Origin: Agromyces allii
GTDB taxonomy: Bacteria > Actinomycetota > Actinomycetes > Actinomycetales > Microbacteriaceae
Reading direction: 5' to 3'
Assembly: GCF_009749385.1 (NCBI RefSeq)
Contig: NZ_WBIN01000005.1
Span: forward strand, 110,648 to 174,647
DNA length: 64,000 nt
Below the pieces are notes generated by a model. It was not told the DNA's origin and ran no database searches. It saw only the letters and a list, made by a program, of their open reading frames with translations. Positions 36,341 to 44,609 of this stretch are shown here, piece by piece. How positions within the stretch are numbered: the stretch's first letter is position 1; every line of letters begins with the position of its first letter. A program made the translations under genes and the position numbers.

Positions 36341-36360
36341 CGTTGAACAGACGGCGAACG
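36341..36360 (-). promoter_or_regulatory. PHO-box-like direct repeat upstream of PiT
   Basis: On the minus strand, GTTCGCCGTCT is followed by GTTCAACG: two GTTC units with an 11-bp period, as in PhoP boxes of Streptomyces. There are only two units, so confidence is low. Confidence 0.3.
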
Positions 36361-36371
36361 CCGGGTAAATC

Positions 36372-36854
36372 CTACGCGACGCCGTTGCGCTCCTCTACCA
36401 CGCTCGCGAGGTCGGCACCGAAGACGAACGTGCGGCGGACCGTGCCCCCGTCGAGCACCCCGGGCAGCCAGAACCGGGCGTCGTCCCACATGCGCGCGTA
36501 GGGCACCGCGTCGAGCGCGAACCACTCGGGCTCGAGCTCGTCGGATGCCGCGGGCTCGCCGCTCCAGCGACGCGCCACGAACACGCTGGACTCCTGGCTC
36601 CATGCCTCGCGGTGCGGGAACAGGTAGGTCAGGAGGCCGCGCGGCTCGAGGTCGGACGCCGCGACGCGGATGCCCGTCTCTTCGAGCACCTCGCGCGCCG
36701 CGGCATCCGTCGCCGACTCCCCCGGCTCGAGCTTGCCGCCGGGGCCGACGAGATTGCCGACGCCGAGGCCGTGGCGCTTGCGGCCCAGCAGCACCTCGGT
36801 GCGGCCGTCGTGCTCGCGCAGCAGGTAGCAGACGCAGACCTGTGGCAGCGGCAT
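36372..36854 (-). CDS. NUDIX hydrolase (MutT/MTH1-like)
   Basis: A 160-aa protein with a complete Nudix box running from GPGGKLEPGES to REVLEETGI (about residues 39-62). The QVCVCYLLRE strand and late WFALDAVPYARMWDDARFWLP resemble 8-oxo-dGTP diphosphatases of the MTH1 group. It would hydrolyse oxidised nucleotides or related NDP-X substrates. It sits between the PiT gene and phosphofructokinase on the same strand; the NUDIX start is 39 bp after the pfk stop. Confidence 0.88.
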   Translation of the reverse strand: MPLPQVCVCYLLREHDGRTEVLLGRKRHGLGVGNLVGPGGKLEPGESATDAAAREVLEETGIRVAASDLEPRGLLTYLFPHREAWSQESSVFVARRWSGEPAASDELEPEWFALDAVPYARMWDDARFWLPGVLDGGTVRRTFVFGADLASVVEERNGVA

Positions 36855-36892
36855 CCGTTCGCCTCGATTCGCCTCGACCGGACCCGGACGGC

Positions 36893-37924
36893 TCAGCCGA
36901 AGAGGATCTTCGCCTCGTCGTAGCGCGACTGGGGCACCTGGTTGAGCGATCCGACGGCGTCGGCGATCGACACCGTCTCGATGTCGGTGCCCCGGAGGGT
37001 GACCATGGAACCCCAGGCGCCGTCGTAGACCGCGTCGACCGCGGCCATGCCGAGGCGCGTCGCGAGCACGCGGTCGAACGCGGTCGGCTCGCCGCCGCGC
37101 TGGATGTGGCCGAGCACCGTCGCACGCGACTCGATGCCCGTGCGTTCCTCGATCATGGGGGCGATGAGCTCGGCGATGCCGCCGAGGCGGGGGCGGTTGA
37201 ATGCGTCGAGGCCCTTGTGCGAGTGCGCCTCCTCCATGCCCTCGAACTTGAAGCCCTCGGCGACGACGACGAGCGGCGCACGGCCGCGGTCGCGCACCGA
37301 CTCGACCCACTCGGTGATCTGCTCGATGGTCTGCGGCTGCTCGGGGATGAGGATCGCGTGCGCGCCGCCGGCCATGCCGGAGTGCAGGGCGATCCAGCCG
37401 ACGTGGCGGCCCATGACCTCGAGCACCATGCAGCGGCCGTGCGAGTCGGCGGTGGTGCGCAGGCGGTCGATCGCCTCGGTCGCGATCTGCACGGCCGTGT
37501 CGAAGCCGAACGAGTAGTCGGTGGCCGCGAGGTCGTTGTCGATGGTCTTCGGCACGCCGATGACCTTGATGCCGCCTTCGTCCCACAGGCGACGAGCGGC
37601 CGTGAGGGTGCCCTCGCCGCCGATCGCCATGATGGCGTCGATGCCGTTGCGGTCGAGCATCTCCTGGATCTTCTCGGGACCGCCGCCCTCGCCCTCGAAC
37701 GGGTTGGTGCGGCTGGAGCCCAGGATGGTGCCGCCCTGCTTGGCGAGGCCGCGCACGTCGTGACGCACGATCGGCACGAGGTCTTCTTCGACGACGCCGC
37801 GCCAGCCGTTGCGGAACCCGACGAACTCGGTGTCGTACGAGATGACGCCCTTCAACACGGAGCCGCGGATCACCGCGTTCAGTCCGGGGCAATCGCCGCC
37901 CGAGGTGAGGATTCCGATCTTCAT
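36893..37924 (-). CDS. pfkA: 6-phosphofructokinase
   Basis: A 343-aa glycolytic kinase. The nucleotide loop is ILTSGGDCPGLNAVIRG (5-21). IGGEGTLTAA (about 96) and PKTIDNDLAAT (about 118, catalytic Asp) follow, with MGRHVGWIAL (about 165). Gly in the GGEGT motif points to ATP rather than pyrophosphate as donor, while the Lys of PKTIDND is the actinobacterial group III feature. AAGGAG lies upstream. The frame is open further 5', but MKIGIL is the canonical start. Confidence 0.95.
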   Translation of the reverse strand: MKIGILTSGGDCPGLNAVIRGSVLKGVISYDTEFVGFRNGWRGVVEEDLVPIVRHDVRGLAKQGGTILGSSRTNPFEGEGGGPEKIQEMLDRNGIDAIMAIGGEGTLTAARRLWDEGGIKVIGVPKTIDNDLAATDYSFGFDTAVQIATEAIDRLRTTADSHGRCMVLEVMGRHVGWIALHSGMAGGAHAILIPEQPQTIEQITEWVESVRDRGRAPLVVVAEGFKFEGMEEAHSHKGLDAFNRPRLGGIAELIAPMIEERTGIESRATVLGHIQRGGEPTAFDRVLATRLGMAAVDAVYDGAWGSMVTLRGTDIETVSIADAVGSLNQVPQSRYDEAKILFG

Positions 37925-38236
37925 GACGCCTGGGACTCCTTGGTATTGGGAAAACGTCGCTGGAGCCGCTTCATCGGGGCACGACGTTCGGAAGTCTAGC
38001 GAACCTCGACTCTCCGAACGCGGCTGAACGGCCTTCGCGAGGCAAGGTCGCCAAGATCCGCAAGGTTCTCGCCACACTGCCTCGCGCGAGCCGCGGATCG
38101 CCCGGCCGAGCCGGTGGCTGATCCGTCGATCCCCGCCCCTTCGGCTCGGGCGAGGGGCGAGGATCGACGGATGACGGATGGACCGGTCGAAGGCAGTGCG
38201 CGGACCCGGTGTCGTCGCCCGGGCGGCCTCGTGCGC
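37925..38236. other. Intergenic region between phosphofructokinase and the SNF2 ATPase
   Basis: 312 bp with no gene. It holds the 5' leader of pfkA on the left and the strong terminator hairpin of the SNF2 gene at 38121-38172. Confidence 0.6.
38121..38172 (-). terminator. Terminator hairpin after the SNF2 gene
   Basis: A 19-bp stem with one mismatch (arms 38121-38139 and 38154-38172, starting ATCCGTCGATCC) and a 14-base loop, 65 bp past the SNF2 stop. Confidence 0.7.
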
Positions 38237-40360
38237 CTACAGCGCCCCGTCGAGCGCGGCGCGCAGGAGGTGCTGCAGCGCGTCGAGCTGCACCGAGTCG
38301 GCCGAGCCGGGCTCGACGTCCTGCCCGTCGAGCGCGCGGGCGGCGAGGCCCTGCTTGGAGTCGATGAGCTCGGCGATGCGCGCGTCGATCGTGTGCGCGG
38401 CGATGATGCGCCACGCGGTGACCGGCTCGTCCTGGCCGATGCGGTGCACGCGGTCGATCGCCTGCGTCTGCTCCGCTGCGGTCCAGCTGAGCTCGGCGAG
38501 CACGACGTTCGACGCGGCCTGGAGGTTGACGCCGACGCCGGCGGCCGTGAGCGAGCAGACCGCGACCGCGACATCCGGGTCGTTGTTGAACGCGTCGATG
38601 GCCGCCTGGCGCTGCAGCGCGGTCTGGTCGCCGCGGAGCGACACGGTGCGCAGGTCGCGCGCGGCGAGCGCGGACTCGGCCTGGTCCATGACGTCGATGT
38701 GCTTGGCGAAGAAGACGACCTTGCCGACCGAGCGGGCGAGCTGGGCGGCGTAGTCGGCCGCGAGACCGGCCTTGGCCTGGCCGATGCGGCGCACCATCGT
38801 GAAGACGTTCTCGCCCGACTTCGCGGACTTCGACTCCTCGAGCTCGGCGCTCGCGACGGCGCGGATGTACTGGTCGCGCTGGTCGTCGTCGAGGTCGCCG
38901 ACGCGCAGGTTGCGGGCCTCGACGAGCGCGCGGAACCGACCGACGAGGCGGTTGCCGAGTTCGCGCTCGGCGGCGCGCACCGAACGGCCGAGCTCGTCGT
39001 CGAGTTCGACGGGCAGGTCGGCGATGCGCTTGGCGGGCAGGTCGGCCGCGACGTCGACCTTGCGGCGACGCACGATGCCGAGGTCGATGACCGTGCGGCG
39101 TGCGGCGGCGTAGAAGCCGGCCTCGGCGGGCGTGAGCCCGTTCTCCTCGAGCAGGCCGAGCAGGCGCGGCGACGGCTTGTCGCCCTCGATCCAGCCGAGG
39201 AACTGCCAGATCGCGCGGAAGTCGTCGACGTCGTTGATGAGCGGCGTGCCAGTGAGGGCGAGGAGCAGCGGGTCGCCGCCGGGCGTCGCGCGACGGATGC
39301 GCTCGGCGAGGGCGAGCACGTTCTTGGAGCGCTGCGACTGCAGGTTCTTGATGAAGTGCGCCTCGTCGACGACCATGCCGCGGAACCCGAGGGTCGACAG
39401 CCAGGCCATGTGCCGGTCGAGCACGTCGTAGTTGACGACGACCACGTCGGCGAAGGCGTCGAGCGTGTCGCCGTCGCCGTGGATGACGGTCGCGCGACGG
39501 TGCGGGGTCCAGCGTTCGACCTCGCGCGCCCAGTTCATCTTGACGACGTTGGGCACGACCGCGAGGAGGGGGTACGCGTCGGAGACGGATGCCGCGAGCA
39601 CCGACTGCGCGGTCTTGCCGAGTCCGGGCTCGTCGGCGAGCAGGAACGTGCGGTGGCCCTCGCGGGCGGCTTCGATGAAGCGCGCCTGGTGCTTCATGAG
39701 CTCGAGGCCGCGCGGCGCGAGCCGGTCGAGCTTGGGGGCCTCGGGAAGTTCCATGGTGGCGGCCTGGCCGCCGGAGCCCTGCTCGAACGCCTTGAACAGC
39801 GGGCCGAGCAGCTCCCAGTTCGCGAGCCGGCGCACGGGCGCGGGGGGCGGAGGAGGCGTCGAGAGGTCGGGCGCGAGGAACGGGTTCGCGAGCTGTCGCG
39901 ACTTCACCGAGGCGGGGATCACCTGGTTCTCGGCGAGCACGGGCTTGGCCTCGGCCTCGCGCGTGATGATGAGCTCGTCGGGGCTGAGCTCTGCGCCCGA
40001 CTCGAGCAGCCAGTCACGACGGAACCGCTGGGCGACCGTCGAGATCGAGGCATCCGGTTCGAGCAGGGTGATGAGGCTCGTGTCGCGCGCCGCGGTCTTC
40101 GCGAGGATCTGCGCGATGCCGTCGAGGCGCTTCAACAGCTCGGGGCGCGAGCTGTCGGGCACGTCGGGGTCGGACTTGACGCGCGCACGCTCCTCGCGCA
40201 TGAGGAGCGCGATGACCTGGAACTTGGTGCGGTTCGTCGGCCCGAGCTTGCCCTTCTGGGCCTTCTGCTCGACCTCGCGCACCTTGCGCGCGAGGATCGG
40301 GATGATGGGTGCGTCGTCGTCGCGTGAACGCGTTCGCTGACGCTGCCTCGTCTGGGCCAT
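38237..40360 (-). CDS. SNF2-family DEAD/H ATPase (SMARCAL1-like)
   Basis: A 707-aa DNA-dependent ATPase. The basic N-terminal 200 residues are followed by motif I LLADEPGLGKTAQS (about 240; Pro replaces the usual Met), motif II MVVDEAHFIKN (DEAH), motif III LLALTGTPLIN, and the C-terminal lobe with SLTAAGVGVNLQAA and AIDRVHRIGQDEPVTAW (motif VI). The compact form resembles SMARCAL1-type annealing helicases, which rewind or remodel DNA; repair or replication-fork work is likely. The promoter region contains the six-copy repeat array. Confidence 0.9.
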   Translation of the reverse strand: MAQTRQRQRTRSRDDDAPIIPILARKVREVEQKAQKGKLGPTNRTKFQVIALLMREERARVKSDPDVPDSSRPELLKRLDGIAQILAKTAARDTSLITLLEPDASISTVAQRFRRDWLLESGAELSPDELIITREAEAKPVLAENQVIPASVKSRQLANPFLAPDLSTPPPPPAPVRRLANWELLGPLFKAFEQGSGGQAATMELPEAPKLDRLAPRGLELMKHQARFIEAAREGHRTFLLADEPGLGKTAQSVLAASVSDAYPLLAVVPNVVKMNWAREVERWTPHRRATVIHGDGDTLDAFADVVVVNYDVLDRHMAWLSTLGFRGMVVDEAHFIKNLQSQRSKNVLALAERIRRATPGGDPLLLALTGTPLINDVDDFRAIWQFLGWIEGDKPSPRLLGLLEENGLTPAEAGFYAAARRTVIDLGIVRRRKVDVAADLPAKRIADLPVELDDELGRSVRAAERELGNRLVGRFRALVEARNLRVGDLDDDQRDQYIRAVASAELEESKSAKSGENVFTMVRRIGQAKAGLAADYAAQLARSVGKVVFFAKHIDVMDQAESALAARDLRTVSLRGDQTALQRQAAIDAFNNDPDVAVAVCSLTAAGVGVNLQAASNVVLAELSWTAAEQTQAIDRVHRIGQDEPVTAWRIIAAHTIDARIAELIDSKQGLAARALDGQDVEPGSADSVQLDALQHLLRAALDGAL

Positions 40361-40682
40361 GATCCTCCGGGGTATCGGGGCTCGTCTCTGGGCGCCTGCC
40401 CGTCACCGATCTCGGCGGCCGGCACCGCTCGGCGCATCGACGGATGCGGCCGGGTGCGGAACGGGCGAACCCCTGCTCGAGCGAAGACTGCTCGAGGAGG
40501 AACACTGCTGGAGGTTGAACGCTGTTCGAGATGAACGTTGTTCGAATCGAACACTGTTCGAGCAGCATGCGGGCGGGGCTCGCATGGTCGAACGAAGAAC
40601 GGGTTCGCCTGGGCGCAGGTTCCATTCTAGCCGCAGAGGGCCGGATGCCGCGAAAACACGCGCAGAAGCGCTCGAGTCGTGC
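40361..40682 (-). other. Promoter region of the SNF2 gene
   Basis: 322 bp without a gene between the ZIP-like gene and the SNF2 gene, both minus strand. Its centre is the repeat array at 40467-40566. A further CGAAC...GGTTCG arrangement lies at 40589-40607. Confidence 0.5.
40467..40566. repeat. Six-copy tandem array of a 16-17-bp dyad (GAAC-N3-GTTCGAG)
   Basis: Units start at 40467, 40483, 40500, 40517, 40533 and 40549, with period 16 or 17. The best units read CGAACACTGTTCGAG, TGAACGCTGTTCGAG and TGAACGTTGTTCGAA; the outer units at the left are decayed. Each unit is an imperfect palindrome. It lies 107-206 bp upstream of the SNF2 start codon. Confidence 0.8.
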
Positions 40683-41414
40683 TCAGCCGGCGACGTGCAC
40701 GGCGTAGCTGAGCAGGAACCCCGAGGTCGCGAGCAGGCCCGTGTACGCGTGCGTCGTGCGGAACGCCTCGGGGATCATCGTGTCGCAGATCATGGCGAGG
40801 ATCGCCCCTGCGGCGAGCGCCGTGATGAACGCCGTCGTGCCGCCGTTCGCGCCGTCGAGCAGCACGAAGCCGAGCAGGGAGGCGAGCCCGCTCGCGAGCG
40901 CGATGCCGGTCCAGAGGAGGAACACGTAGCGGGCCGATCGCCCTTCGTCCTTGAGCGCGGCGGTGCTCGAGAGCCCCTCGGGCACGTTGGAGATGACGAT
41001 GGCCACGAGCACGGGCACGCTGACGCCCTGGCCGCCGACCATGCTGAGCCCGAGCACCGCCGATTCGGGGATGCCGTCGAGCAGGGCGCCAAGCGCGATG
41101 CCGATGCCCGTTCCGGAGTTCTCGCCCGTGCCGCGCCGATTGCGCTGGTCGAGCCGGTCGAGCAGGTTGTTCGCGAGCACGTAGACGATCGCGCCGACCG
41201 CGAAGCCGCCGACGGTCGGCCAGAACCCGCCCTCGTCCTGCGCCTCGAGCACGAGGTCGAACGCGAGGGCGGAGATGAGCACGCCCGAGCCGAACGCCAT
41301 GACGGAGGCGACGATCGTGGTCGGCACCTTGACCGTCCACGCGATCACCGCGCCGACGAGCAGCGCGGCGCCCGCGCCGAGTCCGGCCAGGGCCGCCCAG
41401 AACCAGTCCCCCAT
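40683..41414 (-). CDS. ZIP-family metal transporter, non-canonical
   Basis: A 243-aa protein with about eight helices in the ZIP arrangement. The metal-site helices read GALLDGIPESAVLGLS (about 115-130) and VAIVISNVPEGLSSTAAL (about 145-162). In classical ZIPs these helices carry His at the positions of the Asp in DGIPES and the Asn in SNVPEG, so metal choice may differ from zinc. The gene is four bases after the DUF2207 gene. That unit is divergent from a CsoR/RcnR-type regulator, which fits metal-dependent control. Confidence 0.78.
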   Translation of the reverse strand: MGDWFWAALAGLGAGAALLVGAVIAWTVKVPTTIVASVMAFGSGVLISALAFDLVLEAQDEGGFWPTVGGFAVGAIVYVLANNLLDRLDQRNRRGTGENSGTGIGIALGALLDGIPESAVLGLSMVGGQGVSVPVLVAIVISNVPEGLSSTAALKDEGRSARYVFLLWTGIALASGLASLLGFVLLDGANGGTTAFITALAAGAILAMICDTMIPEAFRTTHAYTGLLATSGFLLSYAVHVAG

Positions 41415-41418
41415 GAGA

Positions 41419-43338
41419 TCAGACCCCGCCGCCGCCGCCACCGCCGCCGCCGCCGCCCGACGACCCGCCGCCGCCGGAGCCCGACGACGACGAACTCGAC
41501 GACGAACCCGACCACGACGTGGTCGACACCGACGTGAACGCGGCCACGGCGACCGAGAATCGGGCCGCATCGAACGCAGAGGTGCCGGCGTACCAGCCCG
41601 GCTCCTGTCCGTTCACCTCGTAGAGGTCGGCGAGTTCGCGCAGCCACTGCTTCTCGAGGCCGAACAGCGCCGCGTACGGCAGCAGCCGTTCGGTCAGGCG
41701 CAGCACCTCGGCGGGGTCGGCCGCGGTCGGGGTGACGGATGCCGCGGCATCCGCCCCACCGTACGGCGACGCCTGACCCGGCTGGACGCCCTCGCGCACC
41801 GGGTCGCGGAGCGCCCCGCTCGGGCTCTGCAGCATGCGGATGCGATCGGCCTCGGCGAGCCGGATGAACAGGCGCAGGCCCTCGAGGTGATCGCGCAGGC
41901 GTCGTCCCTCGGCGGTGAGCGGCCGCACCCCGGCGACGGTGACGATCGCGGCCATGGCCGAGAGGCCGCCGACGAACAGTGCGAGGAAGGGCCATCCGCC
42001 GCCCATGACCGTCTCGAGCGCGATGACGGCGCCGATGAAGGCGATCACCGCCGAGATGATCGCGACGGCCGCGATGGCGATGCGGCCGCCGATCGCCGGT
42101 CGTCGTCGCAGCCCCGAGGTCGCGGCGCGCGCGGCGACGGCCTTGCGGATCGCGAGCAGGCGCTGGCCGAGCGCCGTCGACTTCGAGTCCAGCGCGCGCT
42201 CCTGGCCGACGGTCGGGTAGTCGCTGAAGAGCGCCCGCACGACGGACTGGGCGTCGAGGTCGCCGAGCGGTCCGCCCATGAACTGCACCGAGTACTTCTT
42301 GCCGCCCCGGTCGAGGATGCGCACCTCGCGGGCGACGGCGCGTTCGAGGATCGTCGCGGTGACCCCGCGCGACGACTGGTCGACGAGGTCGGCGGCCATG
42401 AGCGCGCTGACCCCCTCGGGCGGCTCGTACTGCGCGATGATCGTGCCGCGCGGCGCGCTGCGCCAGCTCGTCAGCCGCAGGACGAGCGCGAGCACGAACA
42501 TCGCGAACGCGATGACGGCGAACACTGCGGAGGTCACCGCCGCTGGCGACGACGTGAACGCCTCGTCGCGCGGCACGAACGTGCCCGGCTCGAACGCGGC
42601 GGCGATCGTCAGGTTCTCGTAGGGGCCGATCGCGTTCGCCTGCGCGACGAGCAGCGGCTGCTCGGAGGTCTCCCCGAGCTGCAGCGTCTCGCACGGCGTT
42701 CCCGAGCCCGATCCGCCGCGGTAGCACGCGGCCTGCCCGGTGAACGCGGCGCCGAGCGCCTCGTCGACCCGCAGTTCGGCGCGCACGACCCCGAAGGGCT
42801 GCGCCCAGCCCGTGCCGTTGACGTCCCAGTAGAACTCGTCGAGCTGGGCGTCGTCGGGCTGCAGGGTCACGTTGTGCTGCCGGTACGTGATGACGTAGGT
42901 CTGCTCGCCGTGCACGTACGCATCGCCGGCGATCGTCACGAGCAGGAACTCGTCGTCGTCGTCGGTCTCGGTGCTGAACGCACGCGGCTGGCCCGCGGCG
43001 TCCGTCACCGACTGCACCTGGATGTCGACCGGGTGGCCGTTGTAGTCGAGCGGGATCGCCCGCCGGATGCCGCGGTTCTGGTCGTACTCGGGAAAGAGCG
43101 CGACGAGCGTCTCGGTCGTGTCGAGCACGGAACGGCCGCCCTCGTCGCGGCCGAGCACGTAGACCGCGTCGAAGGACGCGAAGGTGAAGTCGTCGACGCC
43201 CGCGGGCACGACGGTCACCGGCGAGGTTCCGGATGCCGCGGCCGGCGCGGGTGCGGCCGTTGCCGCCACGGCGGGTGCGACCGCGACGAGCAGCGCGAAC
43301 AGCGCGGCCGCCGCACCGCGCAGGAGTCTGGTCGCCAT
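41419..43338 (-). CDS. DUF2207 secreted membrane protein with Ser/Gly tail
   Basis: A 639-aa protein with signal peptide (about 1-28, cleavage near AVAATAA). An extracytoplasmic DUF2207 domain (about 45-265) is followed by transmembrane helices near 270-290 and 425-475 and a cytosolic region. It ends in a low-complexity Ser-then-Gly tail of about 35 residues. The family is common in actinobacteria and Gram-positives and of unknown role. It is probably leaderless (TAGCGT six bases before the ATG). It is the first gene of the unit with the ZIP-like transporter. Confidence 0.85.
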   Translation of the reverse strand: MATRLLRGAAAALFALLVAVAPAVAATAAPAPAAASGTSPVTVVPAGVDDFTFASFDAVYVLGRDEGGRSVLDTTETLVALFPEYDQNRGIRRAIPLDYNGHPVDIQVQSVTDAAGQPRAFSTETDDDDEFLLVTIAGDAYVHGEQTYVITYRQHNVTLQPDDAQLDEFYWDVNGTGWAQPFGVVRAELRVDEALGAAFTGQAACYRGGSGSGTPCETLQLGETSEQPLLVAQANAIGPYENLTIAAAFEPGTFVPRDEAFTSSPAAVTSAVFAVIAFAMFVLALVLRLTSWRSAPRGTIIAQYEPPEGVSALMAADLVDQSSRGVTATILERAVAREVRILDRGGKKYSVQFMGGPLGDLDAQSVVRALFSDYPTVGQERALDSKSTALGQRLLAIRKAVAARAATSGLRRRPAIGGRIAIAAVAIISAVIAFIGAVIALETVMGGGWPFLALFVGGLSAMAAIVTVAGVRPLTAEGRRLRDHLEGLRLFIRLAEADRIRMLQSPSGALRDPVREGVQPGQASPYGGADAAASVTPTAADPAEVLRLTERLLPYAALFGLEKQWLRELADLYEVNGQEPGWYAGTSAFDAARFSVAVAAFTSVSTTSWSGSSSSSSSSGSGGGGSSGGGGGGGGGGGV

Positions 43339-43344
43339 GCGCCA

Positions 43345-43350
43345 ACGCTA
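43345..43350 (-). promoter_or_regulatory. -10 box TAGCGT of leaderless DUF2207 gene
   Basis: TAGCGT on the minus strand, six bases upstream of the ATG at 43338. The 20-bp palindrome lies 23 bp further upstream. Confidence 0.5.
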
Positions 43351-43372
43351 GCGCCTCCTGGCGGATCGGGAG

Positions 43373-43392
43373 AGGTACCCCCGGGGGTACCT
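43373..43392. promoter_or_regulatory. Perfect 20-bp palindrome, putative CsoR/RcnR-family operator
   Basis: AGGTACCCCCGGGGGTACCT is fully symmetric and contains TACCCCCGGGGGTA, the G/C-tract plus TA form seen in DUF156 regulator operators. It sits between the two divergent -10 boxes, overlapping the -35 regions of both the regulator and the DUF2207-ZIP unit. Confidence 0.7.
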
Positions 43393-43404
43393 TCGATGCG
43401 GGAT

Positions 43405-43410
43405 TACGAT
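43405..43410 (+). promoter_or_regulatory. -10 box TACGAT of leaderless CsoR-family gene
   Basis: TACGAT with six bases to the GTG at 43417. Confidence 0.5.
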
Positions 43411-43416
43411 GGAGGG

Positions 43417-43695
43417 GTGATCGAGGACATCAAGAAGCGCGCCCTGCACCGCACGAAGATCATCGAGGGCCAGCTGCGCGGCATCGAGAAGATGATCGAG
43501 AACGAGGACTACTGCGTCGACATCATCACGCTCTCGCTCGCGGTGCAGAAGTCACTCGGCTCGCTCAACAAGCTCCTCGTCGAGAACCACCTGCGCACGC
43601 ACGTGACCGAGATGTACGAGGCCGGCGGCGACCAGCGCGAGGCCGCGGTCGCCGAGCTGATCCGCATCTTCGAGCTGTCGAACAACCGTGGGTGA
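43417..43695 (+). CDS. Metal-sensing transcriptional regulator (CsoR/RcnR family, DUF156)
   Basis: A 92-aa four-helix repressor with RALHRTKIIEGQLRGIEKMI (helix 1), a ligand Cys in DYCVDIIT, and VENHLRTHVTEM. The third ligand position of CsoR (Cys in HLxxCV) is His here, giving Cys-His-His, closer to RcnR (Ni/Co) than to copper sensors. The GTG start is supported by leaderless spacing; an ATG at 43396 in frame is the alternative. A perfect palindromic operator lies just upstream, between this gene and the divergent ZIP-like unit. The stop overlaps the next gene. Confidence 0.9.
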   Translation: MIEDIKKRALHRTKIIEGQLRGIEKMIENEDYCVDIITLSLAVQKSLGSLNKLLVENHLRTHVTEMYEAGGDQREAAVAELIRIFELSNNRG

Positions 43696-44599
43696 CGGCC
43701 GCGACTCCCCCGCCGATGCACTGCTGAGCGCGCTCGCGAGCCGCCCGCTGGTCGTCGACGGCGGTCTCGGCACGCTGCTCACCGATCGAGGGGCGGATGT
43801 CGCGGCGCCGCTCTGGAGCGCGCAGACGCTGATCGAGCAGCCCGATGCGATCCTCGCCGCGCACCGCGACTACTTCGCCGCCGGCGCCGACGTCGCCGTC
43901 ACGGCGTCGTACCAGGTCTCCGCGACGGGATTCGCGTCGGCCGGGCGCGACGCCCGCGAGGCCGGGCGCATGCTCGCCCGAAGCGTCGAGCTCGCCGCCC
44001 GTGCCCGTGATGAGGCCGGTCGCGGCTGGGTGGCCGCCTCGGTCGGGCCCTACGGCGCCTCGCTCGCCGACGGCTCCGAGTACCGCGGCGACGACGGCCT
44101 GAGCGTCGCCGAACTGCGCGCCTGGCACCACGACCGGCTCCGCCTGCTCGCCGACTCGGGCGCCGACCTCGTCGCCGTCGAGACGATCCCGTCGCTCCGC
44201 GAGGTCGAGGCGCTCGTGCTCGAGCTCGAGGGCGTCGGAATCTGCGCCTGGATCGCCGTCACGCCCGACGGCGAGCGCCTGCGCACCGGCGAGCCGCTCG
44301 CCGACGCGTTCGGGCTCGCCGCGGCATCCGCCCAGGTGATCGCCGTGGGGGTCAACTGCTGCCCGCCCGAGCAGGTGCTCGGCGCCGTCGAGATCGCCCG
44401 CTCGGTGACCGAGAAGCCGGTCGTCGCCTACCCGAACAGCGGCGAGACGTGGGATGCGGTCGGGCGCACGTGGCACGGCACGCCCGGCTTCGACGCCGAG
44501 CTCGTTCGCGCCTGGCGCGACGCGGGCGCCGGCCTCATCGGCGGATGCTGCCGCACCGGGCCCGCCGACATCGCGGCGATCGCCGCCGCGCTCGCCTGA
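43688..44599 (+). CDS. mmuM: Homocysteine S-methyltransferase
   Basis: A 303-aa Zn-dependent methyltransferase. The zinc cysteines are visible in AVGVNCCPPEQ (about 220) and LIGGCCRTGP (about 285). The N-terminal VVDGGLGTLLTDRG and VTASYQVSATGF are family motifs. It methylates homocysteine using S-methylmethionine or S-adenosylmethionine. The GTG start overlaps the last eight bases of the CsoR-family gene, so translation is coupled and the gene may share metal-dependent control. Confidence 0.93.
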   Translation: MGDGRDSPADALLSALASRPLVVDGGLGTLLTDRGADVAAPLWSAQTLIEQPDAILAAHRDYFAAGADVAVTASYQVSATGFASAGRDAREAGRMLARSVELAARARDEAGRGWVAASVGPYGASLADGSEYRGDDGLSVAELRAWHHDRLRLLADSGADLVAVETIPSLREVEALVLELEGVGICAWIAVTPDGERLRTGEPLADAFGLAAASAQVIAVGVNCCPPEQVLGAVEIARSVTEKPVVAYPNSGETWDAVGRTWHGTPGFDAELVRAWRDAGAGLIGGCCRTGPADIAAIAAALA

Positions 44600-44609
44600 C
44601 CGGCTGCCG

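Noticed and set aside
40545..40564. Canonical LexA/SOS box in the repeat array
   Set aside because: The half-sites GAAC and GTTC are separated by three bases, while the actinobacterial SOS box needs four. LexA control is not claimed.
40467..40566. CRISPR array
   Set aside because: Units abut each other with no unique spacers and there are no cas genes in the window.
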